From Alphaproteobacteria bacterium (GTDB taxonomy: Bacteria > Pseudomonadota > Alphaproteobacteria > Reyranellales > Reyranellaceae): a stretch of DNA of 64,000 nt. The stretch's first letter is position 1, and every line of letters begins with the position of its first letter. Location of the stretch: the NCBI GenBank assembly GCA_019635875.1, contig JAHBYP010000001.1:372001-436000 (forward strand), read 5' to 3'. Of the stretch, positions 34,845-47,636 are shown piece after piece. The notes under the pieces are model-generated. The model saw nothing but the letters and a program-made list of their open reading frames with translations, searched no databases and was not told where the DNA came from. Position numbers and translations under genes: made by a program.

Positions 34845-35687
34845 ATGGTGCTGAATATGACGCCAGAGACGCGCCTGCAACGAGGGGACGGTGGCGTGGA
34901 AGTGCGCTTTGCGCGCCGCGCCGATGGTGCCCTTGCGTTGGCACACCTGTGGCAGTCCGACCCCTGTCGCGTGCTGTTTCCGCAGCCCGAGGCCGCTGAG
35001 CCGCCGCAGGCGGTGATCGTCACGACCTCGGGCGGCCTTACCGACGGCGATCGCGTGCGGCTCAAGGTCGAGGTCGAGGGCGGCATGGCGACCGCGACGA
35101 CCCAGGCGGCGGAAAAGATCTATCGCGCGGCGCGGGCCGCCGAGCATCCGGCGCGGATCGAGAGCGCATTGCATGTCGGCTCCGGCGCGACGCTGGAGTG
35201 GCTGCCGCAGGAAACCATCGTGTTCGATGGCGCGCGTCTGCGCCGTCGGGTCGAGGCCGATCTCGCCGGAGATGCACGGCTGCTGGCTTGCGAAATGGTC
35301 GTGCTGGGCCGCGGCGCCAGCGGCGAGCGCTTCACACGCGGTGCGGTCTATGACGGCTGGCGACTGCGGCGCGGTGGAAAGCTGGTCTGGGCCGATGCTC
35401 TGGCGCTCGGTGGCGCGCCGCCCGACGTCGCGGGGTTCGGGGGGGTGACGGCGCTGGCGACCGGCATCTTCGCGGGACCGGATGCGGCGCGCTGGCTCGA
35501 GGCGTCGCGCGAGGTCGTGGAGAGCGGGGCTGCGCGAGCCGGCGCCACCGTCGTCAACGGCGTGCTGCTGGCGCGCTTTCTGGGCGAGCCGCTGGCGGTG
35601 CGGCGCGGGCTGATGGATTGGCTGGCGTTCATGCGGCAGGACGCGCTGGGCGGCCCTCGGCGGTTGCCTCGCGTATGGCATGTGTGA
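34845..35687 (+). CDS. ureD: Urease accessory protein UreD
   Basis: A 280-residue urease maturation scaffold that with UreF and UreG delivers nickel to the apoenzyme. The family pattern VTTSGGLTDGDRV, ATTQAAEKIYRA, GATLEWLPQETIVFDGARL and EMVVLGRGASGE is plain. ATG 34845 (GAGGG very close) or ATG 34857. Opens the urease gene block. Confidence 0.93.
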   Translation: MVLNMTPETRLQRGDGGVEVRFARRADGALALAHLWQSDPCRVLFPQPEAAEPPQAVIVTTSGGLTDGDRVRLKVEVEGGMATATTQAAEKIYRAARAAEHPARIESALHVGSGATLEWLPQETIVFDGARLRRRVEADLAGDARLLACEMVVLGRGASGERFTRGAVYDGWRLRRGGKLVWADALALGGAPPDVAGFGGVTALATGIFAGPDAARWLEASREVVESGAARAGATVVNGVLLARFLGEPLAVRRGLMDWLAFMRQDALGGPRRLPRVWHV

Positions 35688-35723
35688 TGCATTTGGGGCG
35701 GCGATGACGCAGGGGGAAACGCC

Positions 35724-36026
35724 GTGAACCTGACACCGCGCGAGAAGGACAAGCTGCTCGTGGCGATGGCCGCGATCGTCGCCCGCCGCCGCCTCGAACG
35801 CGGTATCAAGCTCAACCATCCCGAGGCCGTGGCGCTGATCACCGACTACGTCGTCGAGGGCGCGCGCGACGGGCGCAGCGTGGCCGAACTGATGCGCGAC
35901 GGCGGCACCGTCATCACGCGCGATCAGGTCATGGACGGCATCGCCGACATGATCCACGAGATCCAGGTCGAGGCGACCTTCCCCGACGGCACCAAGCTGG
36001 TGACCGTGCACAACCCGATCCGCTGA
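35724..36026 (+). CDS. ureA: Urease subunit gamma
   Basis: The 100-residue gamma subunit: [77 protein letters not shown]. Complete and separate, in contrast to the fused beta-alpha chain that follows after 11 bases. Starts with GTG, preceded by GGGGGA. Confidence 0.97.
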   Translation: MNLTPREKDKLLVAMAAIVARRRLERGIKLNHPEAVALITDYVVEGARDGRSVAELMRDGGTVITRDQVMDGIADMIHEIQVEATFPDGTKLVTVHNPIR

Positions 36027-36037
36027 AGGGCACCGCC

Positions 36038-38089
<2,052 letters not shown>

Positions 38090-38097
38090 GGCCGGCG

Positions 38098-39228
38098 ATG
38101 TCGCTCGATCGCCGCATGATCCTGGCTGGCGGCGCGGCCGCGATGATGGGTGCAGGTCAGGCATCCGCCCAGGCGACCGCTGTCGAGCCGAGCGACGCAG
38201 AACGCGCGGCGATGAATGGCGTCGCCGAGGCAGCGATGCGCCAGTTCGCCATCCCCGGCCTGTCGATCGCAATCGCCGCCGGCGGCAAGCAGGTCTTCGC
38301 GCAGGGCTATGGCGATGCCGACAGAGAGGCCGGCGAGAAGGTGACGCCTGACAGCCTGTTCCGCATTGCCAGCGTCTCGAAGCCGATCACCGCGGTGGCG
38401 ATCTTCACCCTGATCGAGCGCGGCAAGCTCAGCCTGACCGAGCGGGTCTTCGGGCGCGGCGCGGTGCTCGACGTCGTCTACGGCGACAGCTACCCGCGCC
38501 ACGTCAACCAGATCACGGTCGAGCATCTGCTGACCCACACCTCCGGCGGCTGGCCCAACGACATCACCGACCCGATGTTCAGCCAGAAGGGCAAGGACCA
38601 CAGGCAGCTGATCGCCTGGGTCCTTGCCAACCAGCCGCCGAAGCTGCCGCCGGGCAATTCCTACGCCTACTCGAATTTCGGCTACTGCGTGCTTGGCCGC
38701 ATCGTCGAGAAGACCTCGGGTGAGAGCTACCAGGGCTTCGTGCGCAACCATGTGCTGAAGCGCTGCGGCATCAGCGGCATGCGCATCGCCGGCAACACGA
38801 AGGCCGATCGCGCACCCAACGAGGTCGCGTATCACGACGATCGCGACAGGCCCTACGAGATCGACGTTGCCCGCATGGACTCACACGGCGGCTGGATCGC
38901 AACGGCGAGCGACCTGGTGCGTTTCCTCACGCATGTCGACGGCTTTCCCACCGTGCCCGATATCCTGCGGCCCGCCACGATACGTCTGATGACCAGCACA
39001 TCGTCCGTTCGCGCCGACTACGCGATGGGCTGGAGGGTCAACCGCAACAACAACTGGTGGCACACCGGCAGCCTCGCGGGCACCACGACGCTGATGGTAC
39101 GCACCGCGCGCGGCCTGTGCTGGGCGGCGTTGACCAATGGCCGCAGCCGCGGCGCCGGCGACTACACCGAGGCGATCGATCGCATGATGTGGGACATCGT
39201 GCGCAAGGTCCCGGCGTGGAAGGCATAG
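38098..39228 (+). CDS. Exported serine hydrolase, beta-lactamase/class C-like
   Basis: A 376-residue enzyme with a signal (MSLDRRMILAGGAAAMMGAG, ending ASAQ; twin Arg suggests Tat). It has the penicillin-binding-fold motifs: S-x-x-K in FRIASVSKPITA, Y-x-N in YAYSNFGYC and HTG in WWHTGSLAGT. The family includes esterases, D-aminopeptidases and class C beta-lactamases, so the substrate is open. It sits between ureC and ureE with 8- and 2-base gaps, as an insert in the urease operon. Confidence 0.9.
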   Translation: MSLDRRMILAGGAAAMMGAGQASAQATAVEPSDAERAAMNGVAEAAMRQFAIPGLSIAIAAGGKQVFAQGYGDADREAGEKVTPDSLFRIASVSKPITAVAIFTLIERGKLSLTERVFGRGAVLDVVYGDSYPRHVNQITVEHLLTHTSGGWPNDITDPMFSQKGKDHRQLIAWVLANQPPKLPPGNSYAYSNFGYCVLGRIVEKTSGESYQGFVRNHVLKRCGISGMRIAGNTKADRAPNEVAYHDDRDRPYEIDVARMDSHGGWIATASDLVRFLTHVDGFPTVPDILRPATIRLMTSTSSVRADYAMGWRVNRNNNWWHTGSLAGTTTLMVRTARGLCWAALTNGRSRGAGDYTEAIDRMMWDIVRKVPAWKA

Positions 39229-39230
39229 GC

Positions 39231-39725
39231 ATGCGCCGTGCCGCTAAGGTGATCCCGCGGGGCGCCTGGCCGCAGACCGAGCGCACCGATTGCGTCACGC
39301 TGATCTACGACGACCGCTATCGCCGGCGCCTGCGATTGCTGGGCGACGGCGGCACAGATTTCCTGCTCGACCTGCCGGAGCCGATGGTGCTGCGCGACGG
39401 CGACGGCCTGGCGCTCGACGACGGAGGCTTTGTGATGGTCAAGGCCGCCGACGAAGCCCTGATCGAGGTCCGGGCGAAGGATCCGGCGTTGTTCGTGCGC
39501 CTGGCCTGGCACCTGGGCAACCGCCACCTGCCGGCGCAGATCGAGGCCGACCGCATCCTGATCCGCGACGACCACGTGATTGTCGACATGCTCAAGGGAC
39601 TGGGGGCCGAAGTGCGCGCGGTATCAGCGCCGTTCAATCCCGAAGGCGGCGCCTACGGCCAGCACAATCACGACCACCGCCACCCGCACGCCCACGGCGC
39701 GGGCGGACGCCACGGCCATGACTGA
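39231..39725 (+). CDS. ureE: Urease accessory protein UreE
   Basis: A 164-residue nickel chaperone. UreE domains (YDDRYRRRLRLLGDGGTDFLLDLPE; AWHLGNRHLPAQIEADRILIRDDHVIVDML) end in GGAYGQHNHDHRHPHAHG, with eight histidines in the last 20 residues for nickel storage. ATG 39231 follows the hydrolase by 2 bases; overlaps ureF by 8. Confidence 0.94.
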   Translation: MRRAAKVIPRGAWPQTERTDCVTLIYDDRYRRRLRLLGDGGTDFLLDLPEPMVLRDGDGLALDDGGFVMVKAADEALIEVRAKDPALFVRLAWHLGNRHLPAQIEADRILIRDDHVIVDMLKGLGAEVRAVSAPFNPEGGAYGQHNHDHRHPHAHGAGGRHGHD

Positions 39726-40400
39726 AGGCGCCGCGCTCTATCGCCTGCTGTCCTGGCTGTCGCCGGCTTATCCGATCGGCGCGTTCAGCTACAGCCATGG
39801 GCTGGAGTACGCAATCGAGGAGGGACTCGTGCGTGACCGCGAGTCGCTGCGCGACTGGATCGCCGGCGTCCTCGCGAACGGCGCGGGTCGCGTCGACGGC
39901 GCGCTGTTCGCGGCGGCGTGGCGCGCGGCGAGCGTCGGTGACGAGCCGGAGCTGGACTCGGTGGCCGAGCTGGCGGCGGCGTGGCGTGGGACATCGGAGA
40001 TGGCGCTGGAGTCGCGTCAGCAGGGCGCATCCTTCGCCACCATCACGAGGATGGCCTGGCCGGATGCGCGGCTGGACGCGTTGCTGGCACGCCAGGGCGG
40101 CGAGATCGCGCTGCCGGTCGCCGTCGCGGTCGCCGCGGCGTGGCATGGCATCGCGCTTTCGGCGGCGTTGACCGGGTACCTGCATGCCTTTGCCGCCAAC
40201 CTCGTCTCGGCGGCGGTGCGGGCTATTCCGCTGGGCCAGACCGACGGGCAATGCGCGTTGGCGGGTCTGGAGGCTGACGTTGCCGCAGCCTGTGCGCGCG
40301 CCATCGCCCAGCATCCGCTTGACGAGGTGGGCGGTGCGGCGCCTCTTGTCGACTGGTGCTCGATGCGCCATGAGACGCAGTACACGAGGTTGTTCAGGTC

Positions 40401-40404
<4 letters not shown>
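39718..40404 (+). CDS. ureF: Urease accessory protein UreF
   Basis: A 228-residue helical protein: [51 protein letters not shown] and the C-terminal [13 protein letters not shown] are UreF signatures. It bridges UreD and UreG and gates nickel insertion. Overlaps ureE upstream and ureG downstream (ATGA). Confidence 0.95.
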
Positions 40405-41042
<638 letters not shown>

Positions 41043-41052
41043 AGGATCCGAC

Positions 41053-41637
41053 ATGCGCTTCATCGCCCTCGCCGCCGCCTTGCTCGCCGTGACGGCATCC
41101 GCTGCCCACGCCCATACCGGCCATCCGCTGGACAGCGCCGGAGCGGGCGTGCTGCATCCGCTGACCGGTCTCGACCACCTGCTGGCGATGCTGGGCGTCG
41201 GAATCTGGGCCGCGCATATCGGCGCGACGGGTGAGCGCCGCGCCACGTGGCTGGTGCCTGCGCCCTTCGTCGTCGTCATGGTGCTGGGCGCGATCGTCGG
41301 GATGTCCGGTGCCAGCCTGCCGCTGGCCGAAGCCGGCATCATCGGCTCGGTGGTACTGCTCGGCCTGCTGATCGCCGCGACGCCGAGGATGCCGCTATGG
41401 GCGCCGATGGCCGTCATTGCCCTGTTCGCCTTCTGCCATGGCTTCGCGCATGGGGCGGAGATGCCGGCCTCGTCGTCAGCGCTCACATATGGCGCGGGCT
41501 TCGTCGCCGCGACAATCGGCCTGCACCTGGCAGGCATTGGTATCGGCCGGCTGGCGCGCCGCCTGTCGGGGGCGCTGGGCATGCGCGTGGTGGGCGGCGC
41601 GATGGCGCTGGCCGGGGTCGCGCTAGCCGCGACCTGA
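41053..41637 (+). CDS. ureJ: HupE/UreJ-type nickel permease
   Basis: A 194-residue membrane protein with a signal (LAAALLAVTASAAHAHTGHP), histidine-rich processed N-terminus and about six helices. LHPLTGLDHLLAMLGVGIWAA and FCHGFAHGAEMP are the HupE/UreJ metal-binding motifs. Imports nickel for the urease. 10 bases after ureG; its last 15 bases overlap the convergent gene. Confidence 0.9.
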   Translation: MRFIALAAALLAVTASAAHAHTGHPLDSAGAGVLHPLTGLDHLLAMLGVGIWAAHIGATGERRATWLVPAPFVVVMVLGAIVGMSGASLPLAEAGIIGSVVLLGLLIAATPRMPLWAPMAVIALFAFCHGFAHGAEMPASSSALTYGAGFVAATIGLHLAGIGIGRLARRLSGALGMRVVGGAMALAGVALAAT

Positions 41638-42147
41638 ATCTTCGGCCGGCTGGAGACTGCGAATCATCCGCACGCGCTGGTGTACGCGGATCAGCCAGCC
41701 GATGCCCAGGCCGAGGGTGAAGCCCGAGAAGGCGAACGAGGCGGCGACCCACAGCGGATCGGCGCGCAGGCCGGGGACCAGGGCGTTCAGCACGCCCTGG
41801 GCGTATTGAACGGCAAAGATCGACAGGCCCAGCCCCAGCGAGAACCACGAGCCGGCGACACGGATCTCGCCGTCGGCCGGGCTCATGGACCGGCGGCTGG
41901 CACGGCCGACGCCCACGGCGCCGCCGACTGCGGCGACGAACGCCCAGGCGGCGATGGCGGGCAGGGGTGGGCCGTAGCGGATCAGGCCGAGCAGCGACAG
42001 AAAGAGCGAGACCAGCGGCAGGGCCGACATGCCGACCGGCGAGAGCCGGCGCGGACGCAGGTCGCGCAGGCCCAGCGTCGTCACGACGATGAGGATCAGC
42101 CAGACCCACCAGGGTGTATTCACGAGAATGCCGACAATGTAGCTCAT
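41623..42147 (-). CDS. DUF6622-like membrane protein
   Basis: A ~174-residue protein with five hydrophobic helices. MSYIVGILVNTPWWVWLILI and RPRRLSPVGMSALPLVSLFL fit the DUF6622 pattern; function unknown. ATG 42147 is chosen over upstream ATGs because similarity begins there. Divergent from the LytTR gene, so it may be a target of that regulator. Confidence 0.7.
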   Translation of the reverse strand: MSYIVGILVNTPWWVWLILIVVTTLGLRDLRPRRLSPVGMSALPLVSLFLSLLGLIRYGPPLPAIAAWAFVAAVGGAVGVGRASRRSMSPADGEIRVAGSWFSLGLGLSIFAVQYAQGVLNALVPGLRADPLWVAASFAFSGFTLGLGIGWLIRVHQRVRMIRSLQPAEDSGRG

Positions 42148-42241
42148 GGGCGTCAACATGGCCGGCGGCAGCAACGGGCGCGACGACGGCTGCGCCGGTG
42201 ATCTGGCTTTTTCGCCAGCGGACGGGAACAATCGTTTCGCG

Positions 42242-43021
42242 ATGCGTCAACCGCACTATGTCCGCAGCCAGCGTGAAGACCTGCCGTGGATGCTGGGTAT
42301 CAGCCTGGTGCTCGCCGTGATCGGCCCGTTCGGCACATTTGAGTCCATGTCGTTCGCACAGCGCCTGCCGTACTTCCTGGTTACGGGCGTCAGCATGTGG
42401 CTGCTGGTCGTCGGGCGGATCCGGCTGCTGCTGAGCCTGGAGGCGTTCGACCGCTGGCACACGGTGGCGCGCATGGCGCTGGCCGGCGCGCTGGCGGCAG
42501 TGCCGGGGGCGCTGATCGTCTATGCGCTTGAGGCCGCCCTGCGTGCGACACCGCCGCTGCGCGCCCTGCTCTGGCTGATCCCGAACCATGCGGTGCTGAC
42601 GGTCTCGATCTCGGTCGTGATGGGACTGTTCATCCATCAGCGACTGCATCAGCAGGCTGACGTCGAACGCGCGAAGGTCGCCGGTCTGACGATTCCTGCG
42701 TCAGCGCCAGCGGTCGAGCTGCCGCCTGCCCATTTCTTCCGTCGCATCCCGCTGGTGCTGGGCCGCGATCTGCTGGCGCTGGAGATGGAGGACCACTAGC
42801 TGCGCATCCACACCGCCATCGGCAGCGACCTGATCCTGCTGCGCCTGCGCGACGCCGTCGCCGAGCTGCAGGTGCATCGCTCCTGGTGGGTGGCGCATGG
42901 CGCCGTGCAGGCGGCGAATCGCGATGGCCAGAAGCTCACCCTGATCCTGCGCAACGGACTGGAAGTGCCTGTCAGCAAGAGCCGGCGGGAGGTGGTCGGG
43001 GCTGCAGGCTGGCATTCCTAG
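42242..43021 (+). pseudogene. LytTR regulator with membrane helices, broken by amber codon
   Basis: The frame from ATG 42242 encodes four membrane helices, then a linker and the start of a LytTR DNA-binding domain (FFRRIPLVLGRDLLALEMEDH). TAG at 42797-42799 stops it. In the same frame, 42800-43018 continues with the rest of LytTR (LRIHTAIGSDLILLRLRDAV, VHRSWWVAHGAV, LEVPVSKSR) up to a normal TAG at 43019. The expected residue at the stop is Tyr (EDHYLR), one base away from TAG. The DNA-binding domain is therefore split; the intact length would be 259 residues. Confidence 0.85.
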
Positions 43022-43259
43022 GGGTAGAAATGGACTGGAGCGGGCCATGCGTCATGATGCGAGGACGTCACCCACTGTGGGGCCACGTTGCCGCGTCGAC
43101 CATTGCAAACCATAGAAACCACAGCGAAACCGCTGGCCGCCGCCGCACGGCGACGGCGCCCATCGTTCATCGGGGTGTCACGCATCGGCGCCATGGCATG
43201 TCGGCGTTTGCCCAAGCCGGGCCGACGCGCTACCACGGGATCAATCTATGGAGGGTGCG

Positions 43260-44615
43260 ATGACGGATCGCCATGGGGTCAACTGGACGAGACGCACGAT
43301 TCTGGCCGCCGCCGCGGCGATGGCCTTGGCCGCGCCGGCGCAGGCGCAGGCGCAGCTTGAGGACAGGCTGGTGATTATCACGTCCTTTCCCAAGGACGTC
43401 ACCGAGCCTTTCGCCAAGGCCTTCATGGCCGCCAATCCGGGGGTCAAGGTCGAGATCCTCAACCGCAACACGACGGCGGGCGTCGCCTATGTGCGTGAGA
43501 CGCGGTCGAACCCGCCCGACGTCTTCTGGGCCTCGGCGCCGGATGCCTTCGAGGTGCTGAAGAAGGGCAAGCTGCTCGACGCCTACAAGCCGGCGGCGCC
43601 GGGCATCGCCGAGAAGGTCGGCACCTTCCCCATCAACGACCCCGAGGGCTTCTTCTTCGGCTTCGCCGCCTCGGGCTACGGCATCATGTACAACACGCGC
43701 TACGTGAAGGCGAACGAGCTGCCGCTGCCCAAGGAATGGGCCGACCTCAAGAAGCCGGTCTATTTCGGCCATGTCGGCATTTCCGCACCGTCGCGCTCGG
43801 GCACGACGCATCTCACCGTCGAGAACATCCTGCAGGCGCAGGGCTGGGAGACGGGCTGGGCGACGCTGCTGGAGATCGGCGGGAACCTGGTACAGGTTTC
43901 CGACCGCAGCTTCGGCGTGCCCGATGCGGTGAACTCCGGCCAGTACGGCCTGGGCATCGTCATCGACTTCTTCGGGCTCTCGGCCAAGGCCAGCGGCTTC
44001 CCGGTCGAGTTCGTCTATCCCGGCGAGACCGCGATCGTGCCGGCCAATGTCGGCATCATCGCCGGCGCCAAGAATCCCAAGGCCGCGCGCGCCTGGGTCG
44101 AGTTCCTGCTGTCCGACGCCGGGCAGAAGATCCTGCTCGAGCCGAAGATCAGCCGCCTGCCGGTGAAACCCGCGCTCTACGCCAGCGCGCCGGCCGGCTA
44201 TCCGAACCCGTTCAAGGACGCCTCGCTGGGCTCGAAGGTCAGCTTCGACTCGCTGCTCTCGGAGGGCCGCTACGAGCTGGTGAACTCGCTCTACGACCGT
44301 CTGATCACCTTCCGGCTGAAGGAGCTGAACGCGGCGTGGAAGGCGATCCACACCGCCGAGGCGGCGCTGGCGAAGAAGGCCAATGCCGAGGGCTCGAAGC
44401 TGGTGACGGAGGCGCGCAAGCTGGCCTCGGCCGTGCCGATCAACGAGGCCGACGCAAACAACAAGGACATCGCCGGCGCCTTCCAGCGGGTGTCGAAGGA
44501 CAAGAAGCCCGGCCAGCGCCAGGCCGAGTTCGAGGAGAAGTGGGACGCCCACGCCAAGACGAGCTATGCCGAGGCCAAGGCGCTCGCCGACAAGGCTGCG
44601 GCGCTCGCCAAGTAG
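43260..44615 (+). CDS. ABC importer periplasmic binding protein (family 1, Fe3+/polyamine-like)
   Basis: A 451-residue protein with a Tat-like signal (RRTILAAAAAMALAAPAQAQ). The binding fold begins RLVIITSFPKDVTEPFAKAF, with FFGFAASGYGIMYNTRYVK and EFVYPGETAIVPANVGIIAG as in AfuA/PhnS-type proteins. The last ~90 residues form an extra charged helical extension. GGAGG sits 6 bases before ATG 43260. First gene of a three-gene import operon. Confidence 0.9.
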   Translation: MTDRHGVNWTRRTILAAAAAMALAAPAQAQAQLEDRLVIITSFPKDVTEPFAKAFMAANPGVKVEILNRNTTAGVAYVRETRSNPPDVFWASAPDAFEVLKKGKLLDAYKPAAPGIAEKVGTFPINDPEGFFFGFAASGYGIMYNTRYVKANELPLPKEWADLKKPVYFGHVGISAPSRSGTTHLTVENILQAQGWETGWATLLEIGGNLVQVSDRSFGVPDAVNSGQYGLGIVIDFFGLSAKASGFPVEFVYPGETAIVPANVGIIAGAKNPKAARAWVEFLLSDAGQKILLEPKISRLPVKPALYASAPAGYPNPFKDASLGSKVSFDSLLSEGRYELVNSLYDRLITFRLKELNAAWKAIHTAEAALAKKANAEGSKLVTEARKLASAVPINEADANNKDIAGAFQRVSKDKKPGQRQAEFEEKWDAHAKTSYAEAKALADKAAALAK

Positions 44616-44639
44616 GATCGCAGCATGGCAGCAGCACCG

Positions 44640-44752
44640 CCTTCCCCCGCTGACGGGGGAAGGTGCCCGAAGGGTGGATGGGGGTGGCCGTATGGCGGTC
44701 AGATGCGGCCGTTGAAGCTGTCGCACGAACTACCCCCATCCGGCGGGGAAGG
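44640..44752. repeat. Palindromic repeat, shorter member of the CCTTCCCCC family
   Basis: Left part 44640-44685 starts with the hairpin CCTTCCCCCGCTGACGGGGGAAGG and continues GTGCCCGAAGGGTGGATGGG, like the right arm of 13273-13392 read in reverse. The right arm (44732-44752) is shorter, having lost the inner segment. It lies between the binding protein and its permease, where it could reduce downstream expression or stabilise the upstream mRNA. Confidence 0.75.
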
Positions 44753-44767
44753 TAGAGAACACCCCTC

Positions 44768-46494
44768 ATGGTAGCGATCGGGGCGTCGCTGCCGGCACGT
44801 CGGGTGGGGTTGCTGAGACGCTGGAGCGTGTCGCCGGCGCAGCTTGCGTTGGCGGCATTGATCGCGGCGTTCCTCGTCGCATTCCTGATCGTGCCGGTAT
44901 CGCGCGTCATGGTGGCGGCGTTCGAGGGGCCGACGGGCTTCACACTGGCGCATTTCGGCGACTTCTTCCGTACCAGCCTGTTCCTCGAATCGTTCCTCAA
45001 CTCGCTCTATGTCGCGGTCGGCGCGGTGGTCCTGGCCTCGCTGCTGTCGGTGCCGTGCGCGTACTTCCTGGCGCGCTTCGACTTCCGCGGCGCCGGGCTG
45101 ATCCAGGCGCTGGGCGTGGTGCCGCTGGTCATGCCGCCTTTCGTCGGCGCCGTGGCGATGCAGCTCATCTTCGGCCGCAACGGCACGGTGAACCTGCTGC
45201 TCAACGACTGGTTCGGCTTGCGCATCCCGTTCATGGAGGGGCTGAACGGGGTGATCTTCGTCGAGGCGCTGCACTACTTCCCATTCATCCTGCTGAACCT
45301 CTCGGCCTCGCTCGCCAACATCGATTCCTCGATGGAGGAATCGGCGCAGAACCTCGGCGCGCGCGGCTGGACCCTGTTCCGCCGCATCGTCTTTCCACTC
45401 GCCATGCCGGGCTATGTCGCCGGCGCGGCGCTGGTGTTCGTCAAGGTGTTCGACGATCTGGGCACACCGTTGCTGCTCAGCCAGACCAACCTGCTGGCGC
45501 CGCAGGCCTATCTGCGCATCACCTCGGTCGGGCTCAACGATCCGATGGGCTACGTGATATCGGCCATCCTCGTCGCGTTCTCGCTCATCGCGATGGCGGC
45601 GTCGGGGCTGGTGACCCGCGGGCGCGATTACGCCACGCAGCAGCGCGGCGGCGGCGGGCTGGCGCGGCGGCCACTCGCCGGCTGGCGCAAGACGGCGGCG
45701 TGGAGCTTCATCCTCCTGGTGGTCGTGCTGTCGCTGTCGCCGCATATCGGCATCCTGCTGCTGTCCTTCGCCACGGTGTGGTCGTTCAGCCCGCTGCCCG
45801 ACGCCTTCACGATCAAGCACTACGTCACCGTGTTCGCCGACTCCGCGCACATGATGAGCAACACCCTGCTCTACTGCGGCCTGGCGGCCGGCATCGATGT
45901 CGTGCTCGGCGTCTCGATAGCCTATCTCGTGGCGCGCACGAAGCTGCCGGGGCGCCGGCTGCTCGACATGGTGGTCATGTCCTCGCTCGCGGTGCCCGGC
46001 CTGGTGATCGGCATCGGCTATCTGCGCACCTACTACGGCGTCGAGCTGCCGGGCGGCGTGCCGCTGGCGACATTCTGGGGAATGCTGGTGATCGGCTACG
46101 CGATCCGCCGCCTGCCGTATGCGCTGCGCGCCTGCGATGCGGCGCTGAAGCAGGTGCACGAATCGCTCGAGGAAGCGGCCGAGAATCTCGGCGCCGGCAA
46201 GCTCACCGCATTGCGGCGCATCGTCGTGCCGCTGATCACCGGCGGCGTGCTGGCGGGCTTCGTCACCAGCTTTGCGACGGCGGCTGTCGAGCTCAGCGAG
46301 ACGCTGCTGCTGGTGACGCGCGACGTCGACGCGCCGATTTCCTACGGCATCTATGTCTACATGCAGTCGGCGGCGGGCCGCGGGCCGGGTGCGGCGCTGG
46401 GCGTGATCGCCGTGGTCGTGGTCGCGCTGGGCGCCTGGGCCTCGCACCGCATGGCCGAGCGCGAGCGCAGCAGGCGCGGTCGGGGAGGCGCCAC

Positions 46495-46498
<4 letters not shown>
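44768..46498 (+). CDS. ABC importer permease, two fused membrane domains
   Basis: A 576-residue inner-membrane protein with twelve or so helices: two binding-protein-dependent permease domains joined in one chain. Each has an EAA loop for the ATPase (MEESAQNLGARGWTLFRRIV and LEEAAENLGAGKLTALRRIV). This FbpB-like layout is normal for iron(III)/putrescine-type systems. Follows the palindromic repeat; overlaps the ATPase as ATGA. Confidence 0.92.
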
Positions 46499-47535
<1,037 letters not shown>

Positions 47536-47636
47536 TTCACAATATCCGCTATGCCCCGCCCGCAATCCCGCCCGAATCGTCGGCCAAACACGTGCCATCT
47601 CCGCGCGGCAGCCGGTTCCGGCCGCCCTGACCACCG

